From Myxococcales bacterium (GTDB lineage: Bacteria > Myxococcota_A > Bradymonadia > UBA7976 > UBA1532), in assembly GCA_020633435.1 (NCBI GenBank), contig JACKDP010000001.1:1054001-1118000 (forward strand): a DNA stretch of 64,000 nt, read 5' to 3'. The notes beneath the pieces were generated by a model. It searched no databases. It had not been told where the DNA came from and saw nothing but the letters and a program-made list of their open reading frames with translations. Each line of letters opens with the position of its first letter. Within the stretch, counting starts at the first letter, position 1. Of this stretch, positions 7,713 through 15,519 are shown piece by piece. Position numbers and translations under genes: made by a program.

Positions 7713-10700
7713 CACTTGTCTCCCTTCACGCCGGCGTCACCGGCGGCCTTCTTCGCCGCCTCGTCCGCGGTCTTCTTCGCCGCGTCCTCGCCGGCGGCCG
7801 CCGCCGCAGCGGCGTCCATGGCGTCGGGATCGGCGGCCATCTTGTTGGCCGGCGCCGCGGCGCCCGCGGCCGGCGCCTCGACCTTGGGCGCGGCCTTCGG
7901 CTCCTCGGGCACGACCAGCTTGCCCTTGGAGTCGGTGATGAAGGTGGTGGAGAAGGTCGCGGGGACCTCCCACTCCGTGTTCACCACCGCGTCGTCGAGG
8001 ACGGGGAAGGCGTCGGGGCTCAGCTTCACCAGCAGGGCGGCCGACCGACGGGACCACTCGTTGTAGACGTGGTTCTCGTGGGCCAGCTTGAGGGCGCGGC
8101 TGAGGGCCTCGATGGCCTTCTCCTGCAGCGGCGCGGCGCGGTCGTCCAGCTCGGCGCGGTAGATGATCTTCTCGTCCTCGGTCAGCTCGTCGGGGACGGG
8201 CAGATCGAAGAGGCTCTTGGCGAAGAGGTAGAAGCTCTCACCGATGCGGTACAGGGCGCCGGCGCTGACGTCGTGCGCCTTGTAGTCGAGCACCTCGAAG
8301 TAGATCTTGTTGGTCTCCTCGAGGAGCTTCGCCTTCTGGACCAGGGTCTTGCGCAGGACGCTGTCCGGGAAGCGCACCTGGATGGCCTCGAAGTCGCTGT
8401 AGACGTACTCGCCGAGCCGGAAGTTGGCCTCGGCCGCCGCGCGGCGGACGAGCTTGAACTTCTTGTCGGTGCCGGTCTTCACCTCTTCGGGCAGCTTCTT
8501 GTAGGTCTGCAGGGCGCGGTTGAACTCGGCGGAGGCCAGCTTGCGGGCGTTCTTGCTGCCCTCGTCCTGGAACGCCTTGCCCTTGCGCAGGTAGAGCTCC
8601 ACCAGCGTCTCGGGCCGGGACTTGGCGAACTTCTTGGCGTACTCGTCGTAGGTCTTCTGGGCGCCCTTCCAGTCCTTCTCCTTCTCGTGGAACTCCGCCA
8701 TCTGCAGGTAGATGGTCGGGGTGTCCTCGTGATCGGGGAACTTCTTGACGAAGGTGCCGAAGATCTCGATGGCCTTCTCGTGCTGCTCCAGCGCGCCGCG
8801 GATGGAGGCGGCGTTGTAGAGCGAGTCGGCCATCTGGGGCACGTCGGGGAAGGACGCCATCTTCTCGAAGTAGGTGGCGGCCTTCTCGAACTCGGTCTGG
8901 CTCTCGTAGAGCGCGCCCAGGACGAAGTGGGCCTCGGTGGCCTGGCTCGACTTGGGGAAGCGCTTGATGATGCTCTCGTACAGGTCGATGGACTGCTCGG
9001 TCTTCTCGAGCTGCTCGGTCACCGCCGCCGCGTTGAACAGCGCCGCCGGGGCCTGCTCATGCTTCGGGAACTCCTTGGCGAACCGCAGCCACTCGCCGAC
9101 CGCCTTGTCCTTCTCGCCCTTCTCGCGCAGCTCGTTGGCGTAGTTGTTGATCGACACCGCGATCACGCCCTCGAGCTGGGTCTTGTTGAGCACCTTGTAG
9201 TTCTTGCGCTCGAGCATGTACCGGGCCCAGCGCTCCATCTGGTCCCAGCGGCGCAGGCGGTAGTTCGAGTCGAAGAGCGTCGCCGCCGCGAAGCCGGCGA
9301 ACCGGTGCTTCGGGTGGTGCTCCATGATGACCTCGAGCCGGCTCACGCCCTCGGCGTAGTGGCCCTTCTTGATGAAGATCTCGGCCGCGCGGAACGAGAT
9401 GGCCGGCACCTCGTCGTCCTTGGGGTAGAGCTCCAGGTACTTGGTGCAGGCGTCGAGGAAGCGGGTCTCCGCCTCCGCGAGGGGCTGCTCCGGGATGGGC
9501 TGGAACTCCTTGTCGTCCTTGTTGCGGTCCGTGTAGGCCACGTCCGCTTCCTTGGCCTTCTTCTTCGTGGTCTTGCCGAGGCCGTCGATCCACTCGGGCT
9601 TCTCGACGAGGCCCGCGTCGAACATCTGGGCCTCACGCGCCAGGATGATCTGGTAGGCGGAGTCCTTGGAGTACTTGCCCTGGGGATCGCGGGCCACGGC
9701 CGCGCCGTACCAGGTGGCGGAGTTGTTCCAGTCCTTCATCTGGTAGAAGAAGATCTCCGCGAGGTAGAACTCCTTCTCGTACAGCTCCTTGGACTCCGGG
9801 AACGCCTTGATGAAGACCTCGTAGTACTTGGCGGCGTTGCGGTAGTACGCGTCCGCCTTGTCGGCCTTGGAGGCCTTCTCGAAGTCCTGGGCGCCCTTGT
9901 GGTAGGTGCTGATCAGCCAGTCGAGCTGCTCCTCGCGGAACTGCTTCGACCGGATCATCGGCTCCTCCTTGTCCTTGTTGACGGCGTACCAGGACCCCTT
10001 GGGCTCGAAGTACACGAAGAACCGGTTGATGACCTGATCGGTCTTCTCCATGTTCTCCTGCTTCTTGTAGGCCGCCGTGATCTGCTCGGCGTACTCGGGG
10101 ACCTTCGGCCCTTCCTTGTTGGCGCCGATCAGGTACTCGTAGACCGCGACCTCGTCCTCGGTCTTGTCCTGCTTGCTGTAGATGCGCGCGATGCGCTCGA
10201 GCTGGTCGCCGGCCAGCTCGTCGCCGCCCAGGCCGCGGAAGTAGTCCCGCGCCAGCTTCCAGCCGTCATCCACCTCGGCGTAGGCCAGCACGAGGCCGCC
10301 GTAGGCCTGGCTGGTGAAGTAGATCTTGCGCTTGTCCTTGCCCTTGGAGAGGTCGACGACCTGGTGGAACGACTTGATGGAGTCGTCGAACTCCTTGAGG
10401 TTGTAGTGGACGTAGCCGAGCTTGTAGAGCGCGTAGGGGTAGTCCTGGCTCTCCTTGTCCTCCAGGACCTTCTGGTAGTTGGTCTTGGCGGCGAAGAGCA
10501 GGTCGTTGTCGAAGTAGTACTCCGCCACCGCCAGGTAGGCGCGGGTGACGAACTTGCTCTTCGGGTACTCCTTGGTCAGGCGCAGCATGTAGCTGGCGCC
10601 TTCCTTCTTCTTGTCGGCGGCGTGCAGCCCGCGGCCGAGGTAGAACATGACCTCGTCGATGCGGCTGTAGTTGGGGAACTCCTTGAGGAGGGCCTTGTAC

Positions 10701-11146
10701 TCGGTGAGCGCCGCCGAGTAGTCGGGCTTGGGCTCCTCGGGGCGCTCCTTGACGAGACCCTTGTTCCAGGCCTCCATCGCCTTCTCCCACTCTTGCATCT
10801 TGAGGGAGTGGCGATACTTGGCCTCGTCCCACTCCTTCTCCGCGATGCGGAAGAGCAGGTCGGCCTTCTTCTTGTAGAGGGGGTTGTCGCGGAGGATCTT
10901 CCGCATGTCCTCGATCTGCCGGCGGCGGACCTTGGACAGCTCGGCCTCCTTCGCGGCGACGACCTTGTCGATCTTCTCCCGCTCGGGATCGATGGCCGCC
11001 TTGGTCTCGGCGTCCTCTTCGGGGCGGAAGACGTTGGCCGCCTTGGACTCGCCCGTCTCGAGCGCGGCGTCGGGCTCCTTGCCCTGGGAGAGGGCCGGGG
11101 CGGCCGCCAGCAAGACGGCCATGAACGCGAGCAGGATGGACTTCAT
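7712..11146 (-). CDS. Large periplasmic TPR protein, AgmU/GltD-like
   Basis: The 1144-residue exported protein has signal peptide MKSILLAFMAVLLAAAPALSQG, then a charged region and a long array of TPR/TolA-bind-like helical repeats covering almost the whole chain (for example YKALLKEFPNYSRIDEVMFY and ALYKLGYVHYNLKEFDDS). It ends in an Ala/Lys-rich tail. The ATG at 11146 overlaps the upstream stop as ATGA, fixing the start over a GTG nine bases earlier. Length and architecture resemble AgmU (GltD), a giant TPR protein of the M. xanthus gliding complex. No enzymatic motif is visible, and it is probably a scaffold spanning the periplasm. The opposite strand has a 1036-codon open frame, which is a GC shadow. 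Confidence 0.85.
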   Translation of the reverse strand: MKSILLAFMAVLLAAAPALSQGKEPDAALETGESKAANVFRPEEDAETKAAIDPEREKIDKVVAAKEAELSKVRRRQIEDMRKILRDNPLYKKKADLLFRIAEKEWDEAKYRHSLKMQEWEKAMEAWNKGLVKERPEEPKPDYSAALTEYKALLKEFPNYSRIDEVMFYLGRGLHAADKKKEGASYMLRLTKEYPKSKFVTRAYLAVAEYYFDNDLLFAAKTNYQKVLEDKESQDYPYALYKLGYVHYNLKEFDDSIKSFHQVVDLSKGKDKRKIYFTSQAYGGLVLAYAEVDDGWKLARDYFRGLGGDELAGDQLERIARIYSKQDKTEDEVAVYEYLIGANKEGPKVPEYAEQITAAYKKQENMEKTDQVINRFFVYFEPKGSWYAVNKDKEEPMIRSKQFREEQLDWLISTYHKGAQDFEKASKADKADAYYRNAAKYYEVFIKAFPESKELYEKEFYLAEIFFYQMKDWNNSATWYGAAVARDPQGKYSKDSAYQIILAREAQMFDAGLVEKPEWIDGLGKTTKKKAKEADVAYTDRNKDDKEFQPIPEQPLAEAETRFLDACTKYLELYPKDDEVPAISFRAAEIFIKKGHYAEGVSRLEVIMEHHPKHRFAGFAAATLFDSNYRLRRWDQMERWARYMLERKNYKVLNKTQLEGVIAVSINNYANELREKGEKDKAVGEWLRFAKEFPKHEQAPAALFNAAAVTEQLEKTEQSIDLYESIIKRFPKSSQATEAHFVLGALYESQTEFEKAATYFEKMASFPDVPQMADSLYNAASIRGALEQHEKAIEIFGTFVKKFPDHEDTPTIYLQMAEFHEKEKDWKGAQKTYDEYAKKFAKSRPETLVELYLRKGKAFQDEGSKNARKLASAEFNRALQTYKKLPEEVKTGTDKKFKLVRRAAAEANFRLGEYVYSDFEAIQVRFPDSVLRKTLVQKAKLLEETNKIYFEVLDYKAHDVSAGALYRIGESFYLFAKSLFDLPVPDELTEDEKIIYRAELDDRAAPLQEKAIEALSRALKLAHENHVYNEWSRRSAALLVKLSPDAFPVLDDAVVNTEWEVPATFSTTFITDSKGKLVVPEEPKAAPKVEAPAAGAAAPANKMAADPDAMDAAAAAAAGEDAAKKTADEAAKKAAGDAGVKGDK

Positions 11147-13104
11147 CGCTTGCACACTTCCTGGAGGTCGCTGCGGTAGCTGTTGATCTCGTCGGCCCAG
11201 TACTCACCCTCGAAGGGCCAGGTGACGTACTTGTCGCCCACGAGGACCGAGGCGGCCTCCTGAGCGGCCGCCTCGTCCACGGAGGCGTTGGCCTCGTCGC
11301 CGCGCAGATCCTTGGCGATGGACTTCTCGATCTCCTCGGCCGCGGCCTCGTCGATCTCGATGCGGATCTCGGTCATCTGCACCTCGAGCTCCGTCAGGCC
11401 CTCGTCCAGCTCCTGCATGAGCTGGTTGAGCTTGATGCCGAGGGCGATGGAGCCCTCCTTCTGGCGGCTCTCGACGGTGTCCAGCAGGCGACCGGCCAGG
11501 TCGGCGCCGAGGCGCTCCCGGTCCCGCTTGATGCGCGCGACCTCGCGGCGGTACTTCGTGACCGTCGTGTAGAGGTCGTAGAACTCGCCGTTGGAGATGA
11601 GCGCCACGCGGATCAGCTCGGGCAGGACGATGTTCTTGCGGGTCTGGTTGAGGACGAACGCCTTGTAGAGCGCCTCGGGGGAGGCGTACTCGGTCATGAA
11701 CTGGTTGAGGGGCTGCTTGAGCACCAGGTACCGGCTGCGCAGGCGCTCGATGGCGTCGCGGGCCCAGTCGAAGTGGCACCGGTTCATGAACACGGTGGCC
11801 TCGAGCAGGTAGGTGTCCGGGATGTAGTGCTTGCGCCAGTCCGGGCCGTCCAGCGTGTGGAAGATGCCCATGCCGCGGCTGACGTCGCCCTTCAGGAAGT
11901 ACGACCAGCCCGACTCCAGCAGCGCGTTGACGTAGTTCGTCGAGTCGCTGGGGACCTTGCGGTAGTAGAAGATGGCGGCGTCGAAGCTGCCCAGGCTGTA
12001 CGCGATGCGCGCCAGCGCCAGGTAGCTGAGGTGCTGGATGCGGGCGTTGCCCTCCCGACCGGCGGCCGTGACCGCGGTCTGGAAGTTCTGGGTCGCGCCG
12101 ATGAGGCCACGGGCCCAGTCCGCGCCGTCCTCGCCCTCGCTCGGGGTGTCCCCCGCCTCGAGGACCGAGGCCAGGCCCAGCAGGTACTGCGCGTCGGCGT
12201 AGTCGTCCGCGCCCTCCTTGACCTCGCCGAGGTAGCGCCGGGCCTCCTCGTAGCGGTTGTAGTCGAAGAAGAACTTGCCGACGAAGTAGTTGAAGCTGTC
12301 CTGGGTCTCCTGGGGGAAGCCGCCGACGAAGTGGGCGGTCAGGGCCTCCAGGGTCACCGGGTTGTAGGAGATGCGGCGGGAGCAGTTGCGCAGCCCCTTG
12401 AAGGCCGGCTCGAAGACGGGGCTCTCGACGCCCTGCTTGAGGAGGTCCTCGTAGATGACCGCGGCGTTGCCGAAGAGGCCCAGGCCGTACAGGGAGTCGG
12501 CCAGGCCGCGGCGCGCCTCGGCGGTGCTGGGCTTGCCGGGCTCCGAGTTCTGGATGAACGCGTCGAACTCCTTCACCGCGGTGAAGTAGTCGCGATCCGC
12601 CAGGGCCTCGTTGGCGTTGGCCAGGGCCTCGGCGATGCGCTTGCGCTCCTCGGCGGCCATCTTGGCGCGCTCGGCGTCGGCCGCGCGGCGGGCGGCCTCG
12701 CGGATGCGGGCCTCCTCCTCGATGCGGGCCTTCTCCGACTCTTCGTCGGCGCGGAGCTTCTCCAGGGGATCGACGGGGCCGTCGGGGGCCGGGGCGGGCT
12801 CGGGGGCCGGGGCTGCGCCCGCGCCACCCGAGGCCATCATGACCTCCATGACCTCCTTCGACACCCCGGCCGCCTCGAGCTTCTGCATGTCGGCGGGCGA
12901 GAGGGTGAAGGTCGAGCCCGTGCTCTGGATCGTCTGCACGATCACCTGAGCCGGCAGCCCGGACTTGTGCATCTGGATGACGTTGTCGACCGTGATCGCC
13001 CACGCGCTCGCCGCGAGGGCGAGTGTCAGCAGCCCCGCGAGGAGGCTGCTGCCAAGGCGACGACGCCGACGGGATCGGTTCTTCGCGAGCACACGCGCCT
13101 CCAT
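11143..13104 (-). CDS. Exported TPR protein, GltC-like position
   Basis: The 653-residue protein has an Arg-rich n-region and signal peptide ending ALAASAWA. A short helical domain follows at about 38-92 (VDNVIQMHKSGLPAQVI... AGVSKEVMEVM), then an Ala/Pro linker, a charged coiled coil (about 110-165) and TPR-like repeats to about residue 520. The C-terminus has a second coiled region and a distinctive end containing KYVTWPFEGEYWADEINSYR and a final Cys. Its ATG shares a base with the TGA of the upstream beta-barrel gene (TGATG), and its own stop overlaps the next start (ATGA). In M. xanthus gltC, a TPR gene, follows gltB-gltA, which encode beta-barrels. The same order here suggests a GltC equivalent. 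Confidence 0.8.
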   Translation of the reverse strand: MEARVLAKNRSRRRRRLGSSLLAGLLTLALAASAWAITVDNVIQMHKSGLPAQVIVQTIQSTGSTFTLSPADMQKLEAAGVSKEVMEVMMASGGAGAAPAPEPAPAPDGPVDPLEKLRADEESEKARIEEEARIREAARRAADAERAKMAAEERKRIAEALANANEALADRDYFTAVKEFDAFIQNSEPGKPSTAEARRGLADSLYGLGLFGNAAVIYEDLLKQGVESPVFEPAFKGLRNCSRRISYNPVTLEALTAHFVGGFPQETQDSFNYFVGKFFFDYNRYEEARRYLGEVKEGADDYADAQYLLGLASVLEAGDTPSEGEDGADWARGLIGATQNFQTAVTAAGREGNARIQHLSYLALARIAYSLGSFDAAIFYYRKVPSDSTNYVNALLESGWSYFLKGDVSRGMGIFHTLDGPDWRKHYIPDTYLLEATVFMNRCHFDWARDAIERLRSRYLVLKQPLNQFMTEYASPEALYKAFVLNQTRKNIVLPELIRVALISNGEFYDLYTTVTKYRREVARIKRDRERLGADLAGRLLDTVESRQKEGSIALGIKLNQLMQELDEGLTELEVQMTEIRIEIDEAAAEEIEKSIAKDLRGDEANASVDEAAAQEAASVLVGDKYVTWPFEGEYWADEINSYRSDLQEVCKR

Positions 13105-13871
13105 CAGATCATGATGCCGAGGCCGAGGGTCAGCTCGACCGGGGAGGAGACGCCGCCACCGAACTTCTCAAAGAAGTAGTGACGGTACTCGGTCCGCACG
13201 TTGATGTTCTCGTTGATGAACCACCGGAAGCCCAGGATGGTGTTGCCACCGGGCTTGATCGAGTCGTTGCCCTCGGGGTTCGTCTCGGGGAACTCCTTGG
13301 TGTGGAACGCCCCGAAGCCGACGCCGATGAACGTCTCGAAGTGGGCCAGCTTGGCACCCAGCAGGCTGATCTTGCCGTAGATGGGCGCCCAGAGGATGTC
13401 CACGTTGTAGTACATCTGCATGTATTCCTGGATGTCGGCCCGCTTCAGGCCGATGTCGTCCACCAGGAACTTGGCGAGGTCGCTGTCCACGTCGATGGCG
13501 TAGGCGAAGGACGCCTCGACCTGGAAGGCCTCCGAGAAGTGGTACCCGGCGCGGATGCCCGTGGGGTAGTACACGATGAAGTCGTCGTTGGGGATGATGC
13601 CGCCGTACAGGGAGGCCTCGAAGCGGCCATCCTTCTCGTACAGGCGCTTCTGCACCACCTCGACCTGGCGCCGCTGGCCCCAGAAGAGGGCCATGTCCTT
13701 CTCGAGGACCTTCTCGGCTTCCGTCGCCGAGTCGTCCTCGGCGGCGACGTCCGCGCCGGCGGCGGGATCGGCCTGTGCGGCCTCCGCGACGTCAGCGGGA
13801 GCCTCATCCTGCGCGAGCGCCGGAGTCCACGAGACGGCCAGCGCCGCCAGCACAAACAGGACCTTCTTCAT
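13104..13871 (-). CDS. Outer-membrane beta-barrel domain protein, GltA/GltB-like
   Basis: The 255-residue product has signal peptide MKKVLFVLAALAVSWTPALAQ, an acidic Ala-rich spacer and a short helical stretch (LFWGQRRQVEVVQKRLY). An antiparallel-strand region follows, with alternating aromatic residues (ASLYGGIIPNDDFIVYYPTG, VEASFAYAIDVDSD), and it ends in LTLGLGIMI, a typical outer-membrane insertion end. The start at 13871 is chosen because GGGAG lies ten bases upstream and the signal peptide begins there. It is the second gene of the block, between a VWA lipoprotein and the GltC-like TPR gene. GltA, GltB and GltH are the barrel proteins of the M. xanthus complex, and this product fits that role by fold and context. 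Confidence 0.8.
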   Translation of the reverse strand: MKKVLFVLAALAVSWTPALAQDEAPADVAEAAQADPAAGADVAAEDDSATEAEKVLEKDMALFWGQRRQVEVVQKRLYEKDGRFEASLYGGIIPNDDFIVYYPTGIRAGYHFSEAFQVEASFAYAIDVDSDLAKFLVDDIGLKRADIQEYMQMYYNVDILWAPIYGKISLLGAKLAHFETFIGVGFGAFHTKEFPETNPEGNDSIKPGGNTILGFRWFINENINVRTEYRHYFFEKFGGGVSSPVELTLGLGIMI

Positions 13872-13889
13872 CGGGATCATGCTCCCCGT

Positions 13890-13919
13890 GTTCACTTGCT
13901 GAGCGTTCACTTGCTGAGC
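13890..13919. repeat. Exact 15-bp tandem duplication at a stop codon
   Basis: Two perfect copies of GTTCACTTGCTGAGC (13890-13904 and 13905-13919) abut. On the minus strand each copy reads CTC AGC AAG TGA, so both the last codons and the stop of the VWA lipoprotein gene are duplicated in the spacer before the beta-barrel gene. Confidence 0.9.
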
Positions 13920-15148
13920 CAAAGGCGGGTGTCGAGGTAATCAAGCCGCTCGTCGCGGTTGCGGGCGAGGCGGGCCGGCTGAGCCTCACCGCCGAGCTGC
14001 ACCGTGAGCTGGGTCGAGAGGAAGTACTCGCCCGGGCCGAAGGCCGGGCCATCGAGGGTCGTGGCGGTCCGCAGCACCCAGGAGCCCACCAGCCGGTTGC
14101 GCACGATGTCGCCGAGCGGGCTGCGGCTCTCGGTGAACTCGCTGGCCTGCTCGAGGAGCAGGTGCTCGCCGCCGGTCTTGCAGGCCAGCTCCACCAGCAT
14201 CGGGTCGCGGCCGCGGGGCAGGCCCGAGCTGACCGGGGGCTGGAGCTGCAGGACGATGACCGGGATGCCATCGGCCGCGTAGCTGTCGATGGCGGCCTTC
14301 AGGCGGCTGCGATCCTCGTCGTCGGAGGTGTCGCCGTCCTCGACGCCATCGGTGAACAGCACCACCACCGGGTTGAGGTCGGTGTTGCCGTCGATGATGC
14401 TCGACTTGGTGTCGCGCAGGGCGCGCGCGAGGGGCGTGCCGCCGCGCTCGGCTCGGGCGATGTCGGCCAGGGCGGTGTTGATGACGTCGCGGTTCTTGGT
14501 GGGCACCGCGGGCCCGTCGCTGTTCTCGCCCGCGTCGATGTTGGGCAGCTCGCCGTTGAACGTCACCATCGACACGAAGGTGCTGCTCGGGAGCACGTTG
14601 GTCAGCGTGCGGAAGAACTGCAGGCGCTGGTCATCGGCGTCGGAGCCCTTGTTGGTGTCCACCTCGTCGGTGCGGGGATCGCGGCCGAGGAGGCTGCCCG
14701 AGGAGTCGAGCAGGTAGACCACCAGGCGGGCCTGGTTGCGGCGCTCGTCGCCGCCGTTGTAGCGGTACTGCAGCGACTTGGACTGCAGCGTCGCGCCCCG
14801 GGGCATGTCGAGGGAGTCGCCCTCCACCACCGCCGGCTCGTCGCCGTTGAAGTTGGTGCGATCCGCGACCTTGTCCCAGGTGAAGTCGTTGGGGCCCAGC
14901 AGCTCGCCGACCGGCTTCGTCTCGCGCTGGATCTTGTCGGTCGGCAGGATGCCCGCGTTGTTGTCCCCCAGGAGGAGGATGGAGACGTCGACCTCCGAGA
15001 GGTCGGGGCGGTCGTCGACCGCGCAGGCCCCGGGGACGTAGAGCTTCGAGAGGGTCGACCGGGTGGAGTCGAGGCCGACCGTCGAGTCACAGCCGGTGGC
15101 CAGCGCCACGGCGGCGAGACCGATGGAGAACCGGAGTCCGCAGAACAT
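13907..15148 (-). CDS. VWA-domain lipoprotein heading the Glt-like operon
   Basis: The 413-residue predicted lipoprotein has a signal peptide ending LATGC and a von Willebrand factor A domain at about 145-330. Its MIDAS motif reads VVYLLDSSGSLLG (DxSxS intact), and the later segments GGTPLARAL and VVVLFTDGVEDGD supply the Thr and Asp of the site. A C-terminal domain without recognised homology ends LDYLDTRLWLSK. The ATG at 15148 is used; an in-frame GTG at 15169 would add KRKAPA and a more basic n-region, so it remains possible. It is the first gene of the minus-strand block. GltK, an outer-membrane lipoprotein, holds that position in M. xanthus, but I cannot claim homology to it. Confidence 0.8.
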   Translation of the reverse strand: MFCGLRFSIGLAAVALATGCDSTVGLDSTRSTLSKLYVPGACAVDDRPDLSEVDVSILLLGDNNAGILPTDKIQRETKPVGELLGPNDFTWDKVADRTNFNGDEPAVVEGDSLDMPRGATLQSKSLQYRYNGGDERRNQARLVVYLLDSSGSLLGRDPRTDEVDTNKGSDADDQRLQFFRTLTNVLPSSTFVSMVTFNGELPNIDAGENSDGPAVPTKNRDVINTALADIARAERGGTPLARALRDTKSSIIDGNTDLNPVVVLFTDGVEDGDTSDDEDRSRLKAAIDSYAADGIPVIVLQLQPPVSSGLPRGRDPMLVELACKTGGEHLLLEQASEFTESRSPLGDIVRNRLVGSWVLRTATTLDGPAFGPGEYFLSTQLTVQLGGEAQPARLARNRDERLDYLDTRLWLSK

Positions 15149-15215
15149 CGCGGGGGCCTTTCTTTTCACGGGGTTCGCGCGCTCCGCCGACAGGACGGGT
15201 GCGCGCGAACGCGAC

Positions 15216-15244
15216 TTGCTAGCACGGCCCCCTGGAATAGTCAA
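15216..15244 (-). promoter_or_regulatory. Predicted promoter of the VWA/beta-barrel/TPR operon
   Basis: The minus strand carries TTGACT (15239-15244), a 17-bp spacer and TAGCAA (15216-15221), preceded by TGC as an extended -10. Transcription would start near 15209, about 60 bases before the ATG of the VWA lipoprotein gene. Confidence 0.55.
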
Positions 15245-15299
15245 CGAGGCACATGGCCACGAAAACCACCATTCCCAACAAAGCCGGATGGGAACACGT

Positions 15300-15328
15300 T
15301 TGACAGCGCGAACGGGCCCCACGTAGCT
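15300..15328 (+). promoter_or_regulatory. Predicted promoter of the ASH lipoprotein run
   Basis: The plus strand has a perfect TTGACA (15300-15305), followed after 17-18 bp by GTAGCTT (TAGCTT at 15324-15329). The resulting leader of about 185 bases before the ATG at 15520 is long. A second promoter closer to the gene was not seen. Confidence 0.45.
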
Positions 15329-15519
15329 TTGCAGCGGCGCGGCGAGGGGATTCAACCAGTGTCAGCGGGGTCGACCCGAGTGAAAATAGTTGCACTCGTT
15401 CCTCTTGCCGCCCGACCGGCAACGTGACCTCAGAGAATGAACTGAACGCTGCCGGCGTGGCGAGGAACCGACGGGGGGGCCTTGCAAGAGCGCGGCTGCG
15501 GGGCCAGGCGGGAGTCCAC

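Larger units (their letters stand above)
15149..15519. other. Divergent promoter region between the Glt-like block and the ASH lipoprotein run
   Basis: This 371-bp spacer is less GC-rich than the genes around it. It holds a minus-strand promoter (15216-15244) and a plus-strand promoter (15300-15328) lying back to back, about 55 bp apart. No ORF with a ribosome site was seen inside it apart from upstream extensions of the flanking genes. Confidence 0.6.

Noticed and set aside
8069..11179. A 1036-codon plus-strand ORF, Leu/Val/Glu/Gly-rich
   Set aside because: It is the complement of the large TPR (GltD-like) gene; composition is that of a GC-rich shadow, with no ribosome site and no domain.
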